From positions 3,050,001 through 3,114,000 of the forward strand of contig JANTQA010000042.1 in the NCBI GenBank assembly GCA_027625915.1: a stretch of 64,000 nucleotides of DNA. Reading direction: 5' to 3'. Position 1 is the first letter of the stretch. Every line of letters begins with the position of its first letter. This DNA comes from Anaeramoeba flamelloides. Lineage: Eukaryota; Metamonada; Anaeramoebidae. This document shows positions 24,350 to 37,039 of this stretch, piece by piece. A model generated the notes under the pieces. That model was not told the DNA's origin. It saw nothing but the letters and a program-made list of their open reading frames with translations, and did not search any database. A program made the translations under genes and the position numbers.

Positions 24350-24520
24350 TTACCAACGGCTTGTGTTTAGATAAACATTTTCATTATTTTCTTCTTCGAT
24401 ATATTCAGAGTTCACAACGTTTTCGTAGACATTTTCTTCGCTGCTCCTAAAAGATCGGATTTGTTCGAGTAAGGTGTTTCTTTTTTCGAGAACTGGCTGT
24501 TGTATGTCTGCTTCACTCAT
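24350..24520 (-). CDS. small 56-residue ORF with tyrosine motifs, unknown
   Basis: ATG at 24520-24518 with an in-frame TAA just upstream, stop TAA at 24352-24350. The protein begins MSEADIQQPVLEKRNTLLEQ, is acidic, and has an amphipathic Leu/Arg stretch (residues 10-25). Its tail holds three spaced tyrosines in VYENVV, EYIEEE and VYLNTS contexts; YEN and YLN fit the YxN pattern that Grb2-type SH2 domains bind when phosphorylated. Composition is clearly richer in G and C than its flanks, which argues for a real coding exon. It may be a complete small gene or one exon of a larger one. No family recognised. Confidence 0.5.
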   Translation of the reverse strand: MSEADIQQPVLEKRNTLLEQIRSFRSSEENVYENVVNSEYIEEENNENVYLNTSRW

Positions 24521-25889
24521 TAAAGTTTATTATTAATTATTCGAAAAGTGGGTTGTTTAAAATTTAATGAACTTTTAAAAGAGAAAAATGATTTAAAAGT
24601 AAAAATTAATAAACTCAAAGTATCAAACAAAATCCAATGTGTTGGTTTGGTTGCTTTAGGAATTGAAAAGACTCTAACACCTTTTCCACTGTGATTGATT
24701 TTTTAGGAAATTTCTTAAAAATCTGAGACAATCAAAATAGAACTGATTTCAAATCTGGGTTAAATGAAGAGCCAATGAAAACTGAACCAATGTCTTAAAA
24801 AACAAAGTAATTAATCAAAAGATTTCTTATTTTGTCAAAAATTATCTTGTGTAAATAATCTAGCTTTCGTAATTAACAAGAATTGAGTTTTGATCTCGAT
24901 TTTACAAGTACTATTTCCTTTTGGTAATTCTTTCTTTCTTGATGGAGTTAATTATGAGATGCTTAATTTTCAATGTTAAAAAAAAACTATTTAATCTTTT
25001 CTGCTGTAGGTCTTGGTAAAAAATTTGTTGAGGGAAAACCAAATGAAGAGATGATTGTATTTTGATAAAAATGGGGGTTTGGGATGGAAACACTTGTCCA
25101 ATTTCCTCAGTTCTTCACGACAATCAAAAAATTAGCAAAATAAATAATTTTTGTTTATTTCTTAAAACATAAAACTGATTTTCCAAAACCAAATAAAAAA
25201 AAGTGTATTCAGACAGTTCTTTGAAAGAATAGATGTGAAACTTGAAAATTAGAGTTCTTTATTTTGATCTTTTTATCAAAAATTGGAAAGGTGAAATAAT
25301 TTCATAAAAAAGTGTTGTAAATTTATAAACTAGTCAAATCTATGAGACACCACTTACAAAATAATTCAAATAGTTCTTTTTTACTTTTGTTAGTTTGACA
25401 TTTTTGACTTTGAATTTTTCTTAAAAGTAAGCAAACATTAACAAAAACAACAACAATAAAAGCAATAACAACATTAACCTCGAACCAAAAACGATAATAA
25501 TAACCATATACAATAAACCCATTCAAATGATACAAAATTAACCAGAAAAGCTACTTTAGTAACAACCACATCGACAATCCAAATAGCAATAACAATGATA
25601 GTGGTAATAGGTTGGGCACTACACAAACAATAACAACAAAACTAACTACAACAACAAATGATCCAACCCCAATCTTTTAAAGATCCAACCGCAGTAATAA
25701 AATTTTTAAAAAAATATGCAAAGAATGAAGTAGCCTCTATTAAAAATTTGTGGTTTATTTTCCCGTTATTTGGAATTAATTTGTTATTATTATAAAGAAC
25801 AGAATGTTTCAATGAGTTTCTTTATTTTAATTTTCTGATCACTAAAGTGTGGATAAACTTTTTTTTAACCTCAAAATGTTCTTCTGCAC
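24521..25889. other. no confident gene; AAC/ACA-rich islands at 25430-25690
   Basis: Two plus-strand stretches (about 25430-25540 and 25528-25681) are made of AAC, ACA and AAT triplets and would read as Asn/Thr-rich peptide, much like the linker of the SAD-like kinase, but each is closed by stops and lacks a start. They could be decayed linker-coding sequence. The rest is AT-rich with no assignable feature. Confidence 0.35.
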
Positions 25890-27080
25890 TTTACAATTTT
25901 TAGTATTTCTACATTAGGTAATAATTCCTCTTATCTTGTAAATATTACAAAACTAAATCAATATTTAAAGAGGCGCGTAGTTATAGTTGTTGTTGATTCT
26001 GTGTTTTGGTGATTCTTTTACTTGTCTCTCTTTGAAAATTTAGTTTCTTTAGATTTTTTTATTTGTCAAAAAATGACTTTTGATTTTTAAAAAAGTTTTT
26101 AATTTTGATAAATCCAAAAAAATCAAATAGAGTAAAATAAAAAGACTCAAAATGATTTCAACTTGGATGAAATTGGCTTAGTATATTAAAAAGAATTATT
26201 TCGGATATCTAACACTTCAAGGAAAATTTAAATACCTAAAATTAAAGTTAGCCAAAAATATAGATTGGATTTCAGTTATATTTCTTTTGTAAATTATTTT
26301 TTCAAAGTTATCATAATTTTATGTAATAAAAAAAGGATAGCTATTAAACTCATGAAAATCTGAATATCCCCCTTTTCAAAAATACCGACTTCTGAAAAAA
26401 ACACCTATTTTCAGGGTATTTTTTATTAGAAAAAGTTGAAATGAATTAATTTTTGATTGAACATTAAGATTGAAATTAGAATATATGTTAAAGTAATTTG
26501 CAGAAAAAAACAGTGAACGTATATAAAAACTCAAACATGGAAAAAAATAAAATGATAAAAAATATTCCAAAAACAGATAAAAAATCAGATTTTCAATTTA
26601 ATTTAGCAATATCTTTTGATTGAAATATTTTGTGCTATTTTCAAATTGAAAAATATGTTTCCTTTTAGACTAGTAAAAAAATACTTGAAAATTATCTCTC
26701 TACTAAGTCAATTAAAAAATGTAAAAATTTTACAACTAAAAATGAAAAAAATATTACTGAAAAATTTCATTTTTTTTTCAATTCCTATTAATATCTATTA
26801 AAGTTGTAAACCTCATTGAAAATTGTTATGTATAATAATGTTTATTATATGAGTGTATTTTAAAAATACAAAATTTAGAGTTTTTTTTTTGAAAAAATTT
26901 TCCTTGGGGTGAAGTAAACAAATTATTGTATGTTTTTTGAGATTGGAGAATGGGTTTCTTTTTACAATAAAACCCCTTTAATGAATAATTCGTAGAACTG
27001 ATATTCCTGGAATTTTTATTCTTCTTATAATTCTAGTAGTATTTGGGATAACAAAATCATATATAAAATTTTATCAAAAT
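25890..27080 (-). repeat. old dispersed repeat, intergenic copy
   Basis: Inverted relative of 15690-16260 in the kinase intron. Matching blocks include TTTAGTATTTCTACATTAGG at 25900, a TTTTATTTTACTC-complement block near 26130, GGATATCTAACACTTCAAGG near 26200, and TAGTATTTGGGATAACAAAATC near 27040. No conserved frame. Confidence 0.5.
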
Positions 27081-27289
27081 TGATTCATTTATTAATGAAT
27101 TGACAAAAACATTCGAGGCCTAACCAATGCTTTTTCAAATTATCACATCTTTTGACCCCCATTTTAAATTTCCTCACTTCAAAAACAACTTTTATAATTG
27201 AGTATTTTAATTCAACAAACAGCAAATATCTACAAAAACACGAGCATTTTTTAAACGAAGTTTTCAAAGTACACAACAAAGCACAATAA

Positions 27290-28400
27290 TGAAAAAATTT
27301 TTTGAAAAAAATCAAAGATTTGATAATTTTTCACTTTTTTGATAACTACACTTTTAATAAATACAATTGGTTAATAAAAGATCTTGGATCAAAAATTATT
27401 TTTTAGGTATTTTACAATTAAAGTTGGAAAATCCAATTTTCCCATGTTCTATTAAGATTTTCTTTAAATTTAATAGTTAAAAATTAGGATTTTTTTTTTT
27501 TTTCACAGTTAAGAAGTTATAATCACATATTTTAAAAATATTTTAAATTTAATAAATATCTTTCAAATGGATAATCAATTATCTTGGAGTGTCTTAAAGA
27601 ATAGAGTAAAATTTATGATTATACCCAACCACTTTGAATACCAGAAAAGTTAGAATATTTCTGTTAGTTTTTACTAAATTTAAAAGTATAGAGTAAAATC
27701 ACTAATTTTTCTCTTTTTTTTTTTTTTAATTTTTTGAAAAGTCTTCGTTAGCTTTTTATTAATTTATCAAATCAAAAAAAAAAAAAAACATAGGCACTTG
27801 ACGGCACTTTTCTTTCGGTTTTACCCCATTGTTTTGAATTCTGTAAAACCCCGTACAGGGAATAATTATCACAAGGGTTTTTTTTTTCTCTATTTCAGTT
27901 TATTCAATGGGTACAGTGTTTCAAAACTATTATTTTATATCTATGAAAAAAATATCCTAAAATTGAATTTACAGTCAGTTTCACTTTTAAGGCACAAACT
28001 TTCAACGAAATTTAAGGCACAAGAAAAATCTCAAATTAAAGCACAAAATTCAAATTCTAGTAAAAATAAAGAGTAAAAAAGAATTCCAAATTTTGTGCCT
28101 TAATTTGAGATTTTTATTGTGCCTTAAATTATGTTGAAAGTTTGTGCTTTAAAAGTGAAACTGACTGTAAAGAAAATTCATTGTCACATCAATTTGGATT
28201 TTTCTAACAGAAAAATACTTTTTTTTCTTGACTCCAGAAGCTTTTAAAAAATCGTGGTACTATTAACATCAATGATTAAATAGCACCATGAATTTGAAAT
28301 TCTGCAATGTTAATTATATTGTAAATAAACTTTATTATTCAAGTGGAATTGATAATTGAACATAGCAGTTTTGTCAAACTTAATTTTTTTAATTTTATTT
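27290..28400 (+). repeat. composite repeat R1, copy 4
   Basis: Carries the R1 landmark TAATAAAAGATCTTGGATCA (27371), the TTGGAAAATCCAATTTTCC block, foldback blocks with TTTTGAATTCTGTAAAACC, a TTTCAGTTTATTCAATGGGT segment, and a family-A MITE at 27970-28169. The R1 copy at 39.6 kb lacks the MITE at this position. Confidence 0.65.
27970..28169. mobile_element. CAGTCAG MITE (family A) with TA duplication
   Basis: TA-CAGTCAGTTTCACTTTTAA ... complement ... CTGACTG-TA. Arms of about 85 bp are near-perfect inverted copies (GGCACAAACTTTCAACG, AAATTTAAGGCACAA, AATCTCAAATTAA). The unoccupied site is visible at 40353-40374 in the paralogous repeat (GTTGAATTTAAGTAAAATTC). Confidence 0.92.
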
Positions 28401-29515
28401 TTTTCAATAACAGTATGTTGCAGCACCTATTTTAAATTATAAAAATTTCTTAACCCATTCACACTTCATCATTCTTGATCCAATCAAACACACCAAATTA
28501 CGAATTTAAAAAATCAAGTAAAGTTGACTCAAAACAGACAAATAAAATGACAAATACTCTAGATTTTTTGAAAGAAGACGATATCAACACACTTTTCATT
28601 TTTTTTTTAAAAAAGCAAATAATTTGAATGAATTTTTATTTTTATGTGTGTAAGGTATCTATTTTATCTAGGTTTTTGTGTCCAAGTAATTCTATTTTAA
28701 AACTTATTATCTTTATTTTTTTTAATGGATTAGCAACAAAAATTATTTTTGGAAGGGGATTTAAGTAAAAGGGACTTAGAGTGTATTTTACACTTCCTCC
28801 ACAATAATAAAAAAACAAAAAACAAAACTTATTTTTTTTTTATTTTCTTACATATTTTTTCGACTAAATAAATAAAACTGTAAATTCATTATTTTGGAAT
28901 TTTTTGAAAAAAATGTTATTCAACTGGCTATTTTTTTCTTTTATATGGATTCTGCCTCTTTACGGAAAAATTTCTGCATTCTTCTTAGTTGTGATTTGGA
29001 CTTTTCTTTTAATATAAATCTCCAAATATGTGCTAAATATTTAATTTTCAAAATTTGTTATAAAAAAAAATTGTAATCAATCTAAAATTTGAAATTTTCA
29101 CCTTAGTGTGAGTTTTATTTATTTTTTCAAATTGAGTAATTAATGATATTTTGTTTTCAAAATTGAGATGTCTAGTGGTACTCGAAAAAATAAAATCTCA
29201 ATATTATTATTACAATATAATTTTTTCAAAAAGTAACATTCTAAACGAATGAACGGGTCAACTTTTTTCGTTCGTTTTGTAAAGATTACAAAAAAAAAAA
29301 AAAAAAAAAAAAGTGACTTCAAATATACTAAACTTAATTATTCTGAAAAGTGAAAATTTAACAAAGCTATTAAACTATATTATAATAAATGAACTTCATT
29401 ATTTAAAACATTTAGATATATATTGTATTATTTATTTTTTAATAAAATAAAAATAATAAATTATTTTAATTATTTTCTTTTATTCTTTTTTTTTTGTTGT
29501 GAGCTCTTTTTTTTT
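28401..29515. other. 3' flank of the SRPK gene; no other gene recognised
   Basis: AT-rich DNA with A and T tracts, including a 25-bp-class A run near 29289-29313. Frames here are short or Phe-rich. The 3' UTR and poly(A) site of the SRPK gene (minus strand) should lie just below 29516. Confidence 0.4.
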
Positions 29516-32500
29516 TTAACCAAAGGGTGTTTCAAACATTGTTTTTGCCGAAGCCCGTTTATTAATACGATAATGGAACATTGGAAGAAGGAATTTAGAG
29601 ATTTGTTTAGCATTTTTTTCAGAAAATTTATATTTTTCGTGCAACACTTTCTCTAAAGGCCAAAAATGAAATTTTTTAATATGTTTCAATTCTCCCTTTT
29701 TGTCAAGTAATTTTCTTGAATGATGTCCCGTCTGGAGGATATCTGGTGGAATTTTGCCAAACAGTTCGATAATTAACGCTAAATGGTCTTCATCTTTGCC
29801 ATATAATTGTGATTTTTGTGGGTCAAATAACACGTCACCCGTTAATAATTCAAAAATCATACAGCCCAATGACCAAATATCGGAAGACCAATTGTAATCA
29901 TGTCCTAAAATGACTTCGGGGCTTCTATATTCTCTTGTTTGAATTTCACTCGAGAAATGTTTGTCGAACCAGCACGCATTCCCCAAATCAACAATTTTAC
30001 ATTTGATTTTACTTGGGGAAATCTTTTTTAATAACGTGGATGTTTTTTCATCTTCTTTTGTCCTTTTGATTTGCTCCCAAAGAATGTTTTGTTCTTGTTC
30101 TGTCAAATCTAATTCTTTTGTAGTTTTTTTTTCCTTATAGGTCCCGCCAGATTCTTTATTTAATGTTTTGATTAATCTAGTTTTACTTAATTTCCGTTTT
30201 GTTGGTGTATTTTCCCCTCCAGATTTTGTTATATCAAAAAAATCATCAGAATTAAGATCTTCATTTTCAATATCATTTTCTTGCTCCTTTTGATCCCCCC
30301 CCTCTGTTTCCCCTTCCCCTTCCCCAGAGTTTTCCTTTTCGTTTTCCTTCTCGTTTTCCCTTTCTCTTTCTTTCCTTTTTTTTCTTTCCTTCTCTCTCCT
30401 TCGATATTTTCTTTCTTCAGATTTTAAGGTTACTTTATCAAGTTTATTCCAGAGTCTTTTTGGAATATTCCCTATCTTGCTATATAGCATGATGTTTTCT
30501 GGTTTGATATCGGTATGAATTATTTGGCATTTATTGTGCAAATGGTGTAACCCTTTTAAGGTTTGTATAGTGATTTTTTTTACAATTTCAATAGGCAGAC
30601 CTTGGTTTTCTCCATATTTTCTTATTAAACTGAGAAGATTTTTTTGATCTAAAAATTCAAAAACCATACAAATATCTATAAGAAATTATTAAAATTATAT
30701 TTTAAAAATAGAAAAGGGATTTATAAAGTAGAAAGACAAAATGAACTTTTAGAAATTTAAAAATTTAAACTAAAAATATAATTCAACCTTAATAAAAACT
30801 TTTTTTTAATGACAGTTCAAGTACAAATCAGTTCCATATATGTGGAAAATATTGAATGATATTTTTATTTGAAGAAATTCATATTAGTAAGCTAATGGTT
30901 TGAACCAGAAAGAAAATGATTGGATTTCGAAATAATGAAATTCTAAAAAAAAAAAAAAAAATTATTTTGTATTTTATTTTGATATAAAACACTAAATAAA
31001 TGTTTAGATTTACTAACTGAATTTTTTGTTTATTTAATAAATTTAAATTAATTCGAGAAATTTTATTTGAAAATTTTCTGAATTTATTTCCTTTCTTCTT
31101 CTTCTTTCTTTTTTTTTTTTTGTTTATTTTCCAGAATTTTATTTTTTTTTTAAGATCGATTTTGTTCTGAATAAAACAATATTTCTTTACTTTTCATTTT
31201 TAATTTAAATTGTTCAAAAAAATCAAATTCTTTAAAAGAAATTTAATATCTTTCACTATTTAAATTATTATTAATTCTTAGATCTTTCGGACTTAATTTT
31301 TTTAATCACAAGTTCAATATAAACCTCTTTTCGGTTAAAGGGTCTAGTTTAATTGAAGAAACAGAACAAACCTAATGAGTTTTATTCTATATTTTTCTCA
31401 AAATAAATTTTCAATTTTTAGATCGTAAATCATTTTTTCTAATTTTGCAAATTTTAATTTTGCTCTTTCAAATTGTTGCTTTTGTATTTTATTTTCTTTT
31501 CATTTTTTTTTTTTTCTTTTCTTTCTTTTTTTCTCAGTTTTTTTTTCTTTTTTTTTTTGTTTTCTGTTTTTTTTTTTGTATTTTTATGAAAGTCAATTCG
31601 AAATCAAAAAAATTTTTGAAAAAACCAAATTAATTTTACGAAAATTGAGGCTTTGTAATGTCTTTTAAAATTCAGATAATTATTCCAAAAAATCTTGTTG
31701 TTAACAATTTTAATTTTCTAAAGAACTTGAGAAATTTTGCATGAAGCCTTCCAATGAAAAGGGCCCAAAAATTTTTTAACATTTTTTTTTTTGAAAATGT
31801 TAATGTTTATTGGGGTATTTCTTTTATTAATATCAACTCTAACAAGAAGATTATTATTTCTCTTATTTCTAAACAATCTTAGTTTGGTTGATTCTTAAAA
31901 AAAAAGTTACTTTTTCATTTTCGGTTGGTACCCTTTGAGTGAAAAAGAGTTTATATTAATTTATCTTGTTTTGACTTATAAGCGATTACTTCATGGTCAT
32001 CCTTTAAGGAATAATTAATTTTTTTATTTATTTTATAAGAACTTTCAAAAATAAACATTCAATTGATATTTTTCATATTTTATTTTGGTTTTATTTCTGA
32101 AAATTTAACTTTTACATATTTCAATAAAAATATAATACACAATTTGATCATTTTTTTTTTTTTTGAAATTAATTATCATTTTTGTAAAAGCGAATATAAT
32201 TGATTGGAGTGCCGGATAATATATGATAATAAACTATTTTTTAGTCAAAGGGGCCCAGTTGTAATGGTATAATACATGTGTTTTAAGGGTTTGCATAGAT
32301 ATTAGAAGAAAAATTTTATTTTGGAAATTTTCAAAATTGAAATTATTTTTTCGCATTTTTGTTTTTTTTTTTCGATTTTTTTTTTTAAAAGTCATCCAGT
32401 TGCAAAAAATTTTTTATTGCAAGATCAATAGTCACTTGGTAAAAATGTGTTATTCTAAGGACATTGAAACCATGTAAAGATTGTTGAGAAATCATATGGA

Positions 32501-34010
32501 TTTCTATTGCAATTCTATTCGATCTTTGATCTTGATATTTGTTTAATAAATGTGAAAAATTTTCACTTCATTTTCATTTCCTTTTTCAAATAAAGACCAC
32601 AAATACCAACAAACTTCGTTTGGGGGCTTGATTTCTTCAAGAAAAGTATGGAAAATGAAGTCAAAAATTGTTTCATATTTATTATTCAAACACCAGTAGA
32701 AGTTCAAAACGAACATCCTTGTTTTTCTCAATAGTGCCCTAAGAATTTGAGTTTTTCAATTTTTAAGAAAATCCATTGATTAATTAGTTTTCTTTCAGAC
32801 ATATATCAACAATTCTTTGATGTGTATTATTCTGTTTATTTCTTATTTGTTCTTCAAAGGTCAATTATATAAAATAATTGATATTTGAAAAAAACGTTGG
32901 GCCCCTTGGACTGAAACAGAGTTTATTTATTTTTAATATTTTTTGAAAGTTGGAATTAATGTTTTTACTTTAATAAATATCTGTGCACACTGATATGAAA
33001 AATAGCAGTGCTCAAATTTTTATTATTAGAAAATTTTTTTGATTGATCATCTGAAATATTCAGATCTTAGAATTGATAAAGTATTTTTCCACAAACTAAA
33101 CTAAAATTCAAAAATTTTAGCACAGTTAAAACAGTTAGAAAGAATCATAATACCACAATTTCATTCAAATTGGGAAAGGATTTTGATTTGACAAATTATT
33201 TTTTCATTTATTATTTTTTTGTTTTCATTTCATTTTTTGAATTATGTAACTAGTTTACTTTCGATTATAAAAAATTTTTCGAATTATGATTGATATTTGA
33301 AAAAAGTTGAATTCTTTTAAATGTAAAAACACTAATAAAATTTGTTGATGTTATCTAACCCTTTGATCGATCATTAATAATTGTTGAGTGAAATTTCAAC
33401 ATATTTGCTAATACATTTTTTTTTTTTGTTGTTATGACTCCAAAATTATTAGCACACCCAAGATTTATTTGTATGGATAATTATTTATTTATTGTTTTGT
33501 GGGTATTGTAAATAATCAATGATTGTTAGCATTTGAATTAGTTATTCTAATTTAGTATTTATAAATATAGTTTATTTCATAGGATTTTTTTTTCAAAAAT
33601 TGATTTTTTGGTTTGTTAAAAATTTTGAATTGGAGTTTATATTATCAATATTTTTTACCCACATAAAATAATATTGTCCATCAAAAAATACTTTTCCTTG
33701 AAAAGTTTTCTGTACAAAAAAAAAATTACCAAAATCTTTAGTCTTTTCCCGAAAATAGTTAAATATAAACAAATTTCATCATAGTTAAATGGAAATATCT
33801 TTTATTTGATTTTAAGGATGTGCAATTAATAATGAAAGATAATTTAGAAAGATATTTTGAAAGTTTTTTAAATTTTTTTGTTTTCACTTTTTTTAAAATG
33901 GCATTAAAGTGATTCAATTATACCCTTATAATTTTTCTCTTATGTTTTTTAATAAATATTTATTTAATCAACAACCAGCGGTATATACAGACAGACAGAC
34001 AGACATACAC

Positions 34011-34063
<53 letters not shown>

Positions 34064-34071
34064 TACATACA

Positions 34072-34107
<36 letters not shown>

Positions 34108-36997
34108 TATATATATCCCTTAGCACCCCGGATTTGCCTAAATTTCATCAAGTTTTTTAAATTAGATTTAAAATGATATTGATCTACGTATATATTAATT
34201 TTCTTATTTGTCTTTAATCCAGATTTGAATTATAATAAAAAGTCAAAATAGTTCAAAGATAAAGAAGTAAAGTTATTGATGTTTTTTTTGAAATTGAAAA
34301 AAAAAATAATAATTATTCATTTTTACATTTTTTTTTAAAGATTTTTTATTTTTATTTTATTTTTTTAAATCAGAAATTTTATTACATTAATAGTAATTCA
34401 AAACTCAACACATTAATTTATTAATAATAACCACCAAAAAATTTTGCTAATTTTATGATAAAAAAAATAAATAAAAAAATAAATTACTTTGAAATTTAAT
34501 TTTTTTTTTTAGAAAAAATTTCAATAAATATCCTTATAAGAGAAAAATGAAATTTATTTCTTTAGGCCAAAATTAAATTTTTAATATGATTAATTTTCTA
34601 AAACTTTTATTTAAGCAATAGATAATAATTTAAAATCAAAAAAAAAAAAAAAAATTGTAAAATAATTTCAATTTATTAAATTGGAATAAAACAAATATAA
34701 ATTACTTTTTAATCGATAAAATATTTATACCTAAATTTAAAATAAAATAAAAAATAACTCTTAAGGGAGTAGCTACACCATAAGACATGATAAAAATTTG
34801 AGAGAGATGAGATAAGAACATTTTATTTTAGTGGCGTGTGATCGTAGATTCTCTAAAAAATTTTTTAAAAAAAATTATTTGATATTTTTTTTTTAGTAAT
34901 GTTCAACAATAAAAAAAATTGAGATTATATTGATAGAATAATTTTTTTTTTATTATTATTTTTTTATTAAAATAAACTTAATTCCATTAATTTGGAAACA
35001 TTTTAAACAGTTGAAAAAATAACAATAACATGATTTACATCCAATTCGAAATTAATTTTAATTCAACAAACTATTTCATTTTTTTGTATTTTTTGTTTTT
35101 TGTTTTCATTTCCAATTTTTCAGTTACTTAATCTGTTTAGTTAGATCTGAAATTTTTTTATAGATGGTTGATAGAATGTTAGTGTTGAGTTTCAAAAATT
35201 GAAAAATCCACATACAACCTGTGCATAGTATCTTATCATTTGATCGATCAACCATTGTTGGTGTAATTTTAACAAATCTACCAATATATTTTTTGTTCAA
35301 ACTCTTTCATTTCAGCTCGTTTCCTTATTTTGGGTACACTTGTTTTGATTTTTTTATTTTATATTGTTTTCTTATATTTGGATGAAAATGATTACTTAAA
35401 AAACCATTAATACTATGTTATTTAAATATGGTTTTTATATTACGTTTGGGAAAATATAATAAATTGAGTTTTTTGTTTTCCTATTTTTGATTTTCTGATA
35501 TGTCCAAATTTTTGGAATGGGGTTTAGTTTTTTTTTTGGGAGAAGATAATTTCAGATTTTTTGAATAAAACTTAGAGCTATTTTGTGTTTTAAACTTTGA
35601 TAACATATAATCATATTCACTTCTCCAATTCCACTAAACGCAATGATTTAAAATCCTAACAAGTAATAATTTGACTTAATTATTCTAATTTTGGAATTCT
35701 TCTAGCTATTTAAGTCCCATTTATGTTTCCTTTTATGATTCTTTCAATTGTAATGTGGTTGTTCATTTTAAACAAAATCCATTAATCCCAAATGCCACTA
35801 ATAAAAAAATATTTCTAATTGCTTTATCTTGTCAGGATTAAAAAAAATCTCAAAAATGATGAAAAAAATAAAAAATGAAAAAAATTAAATGCCACAATAG
35901 AATGTTGAGAGAAGGATAAAAGAAAAGTTATTCAACTTTCAAAACACTATTTTTTGCAATTCAACTCAACATTCTATTGTGGCAATTTCTTTGAGACTTT
36001 GAAAAAAAAAATTTAAAAAAATCTAATGAATGAAGTACTTTAAATAATAAAAATCAATGAGTTACAACCAAAGTAAAAAATGTTATTTTCTGATCCTCTT
36101 CAGAATTGCAAAAAAGTGAAAAATTTTCCTTTACCGTGGCTACTCCCTTAAATATTAGGCTAATATAATAAAATAATCTCCGAAACCAAATTTTTTTTAT
36201 TGCCTTTTGTTATTGGTAAAAATTTGAATAATATCTTTGCAATATTTGGATTTTTCCTTAATAAATTAATCCAGATCTTGTTAAATAAGTTCTGATATAT
36301 GGTCTCTAATTCAACAATATTGTTTATTTTATGTCTAGATTTTAAAAAGTCAAAAATTAAAAAAATTGTAAAAATAAAAAAAAAAATCAATTTTTAATCT
36401 GACTCGAACTATTGGCCAAATCATTTAAAATTAAAAAAAAATCTTGTTGAAAAAATTGTAAAATTTTATAATGAAAAAAAATTTGATTTTTTTTTCTAAT
36501 TTAATTTATATTTTTTTTTATTTTTAAATTATTTAGAATCTAATATAGATATTGATATTGAATGGTAATCAGTAGATAAAACAAATTTTCTATGTGATGT
36601 TATAATAACTTTTATAATGAATAAATTATTTAATCAAGCATTTTGTGGCAATTTTGGGGTGCAAAGGACCCCAAAAAAATTTCCAGTAAAGTATGATGTG
36701 TTTTAAATGTTAAAACTAAGAGGTTTTTTGATCTCTAGACAAACTTTTCAAAAAAAAAAAAAAAAATTTATTTTGACAAAATTTGGAAAAATAATAAAAT
36801 TACAATAACCAAAAAAAAATTCCCAATGTTGAAAATTTTTTTTCAAGTTATTTTTTTATTTTAAGTAACTATACAATTTTTAATTAGAAAATTTTCTTTC
36901 TATGATAATTGTTTATCAATTCTATATCTTATTATCCTTTGATAACATTTCAAATTAAAATTTTTGTTTGAAATGTTTTTTGGTTATTTGGGGTGCT

Positions 36998-37039
<42 letters not shown>

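Larger units (their letters stand above)
34761..36151. mobile_element. TTAA-target element, TIR GGGAGTAGC
   Basis: TTAA (34761-34764), then GGGAGTAGCTACACC; the other end reads GTGGCTACTCCC then TTAA (36148-36151). Element proper 34765-36147, 1383 bp. The empty site exists at 50340-50356 (complement AATAACTCTTAAATATTA) in the inverted paralogue, with a single TTAA, so TTAA is a target duplication as in piggyBac-type transposition. The interior holds a GATCGATC repeat (35000-35620) and a small hairpin (35891-35983). No transposase frame was seen. Confidence 0.85.
34117..37002 (+). mobile_element. CCCTTAGCACCCC TIR element with nested insertion
   Basis: Perfect 13-bp terminal inverted repeats CCCTTAGCACCCC at 34117-34129 and 36990-37002, with (AT)n on both outer sides. 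Its inverted paralogue is 49295-51185. Subtracting the nested TTAA insertion leaves about 1.5 kb, matching the other copy after its two MITEs are removed. Frames inside are short; non-autonomous or decayed. Confidence 0.8.

Noticed and set aside
27798-28076. 92-codon frame
   Set aside because: Crosses the boundary of a composite repeat and a MITE arm.
33909-34160. His/Thr/Tyr-rich reading frames on both strands
   Set aside because: They are translations of the ACAG/AC/ATAC/AT microsatellite.
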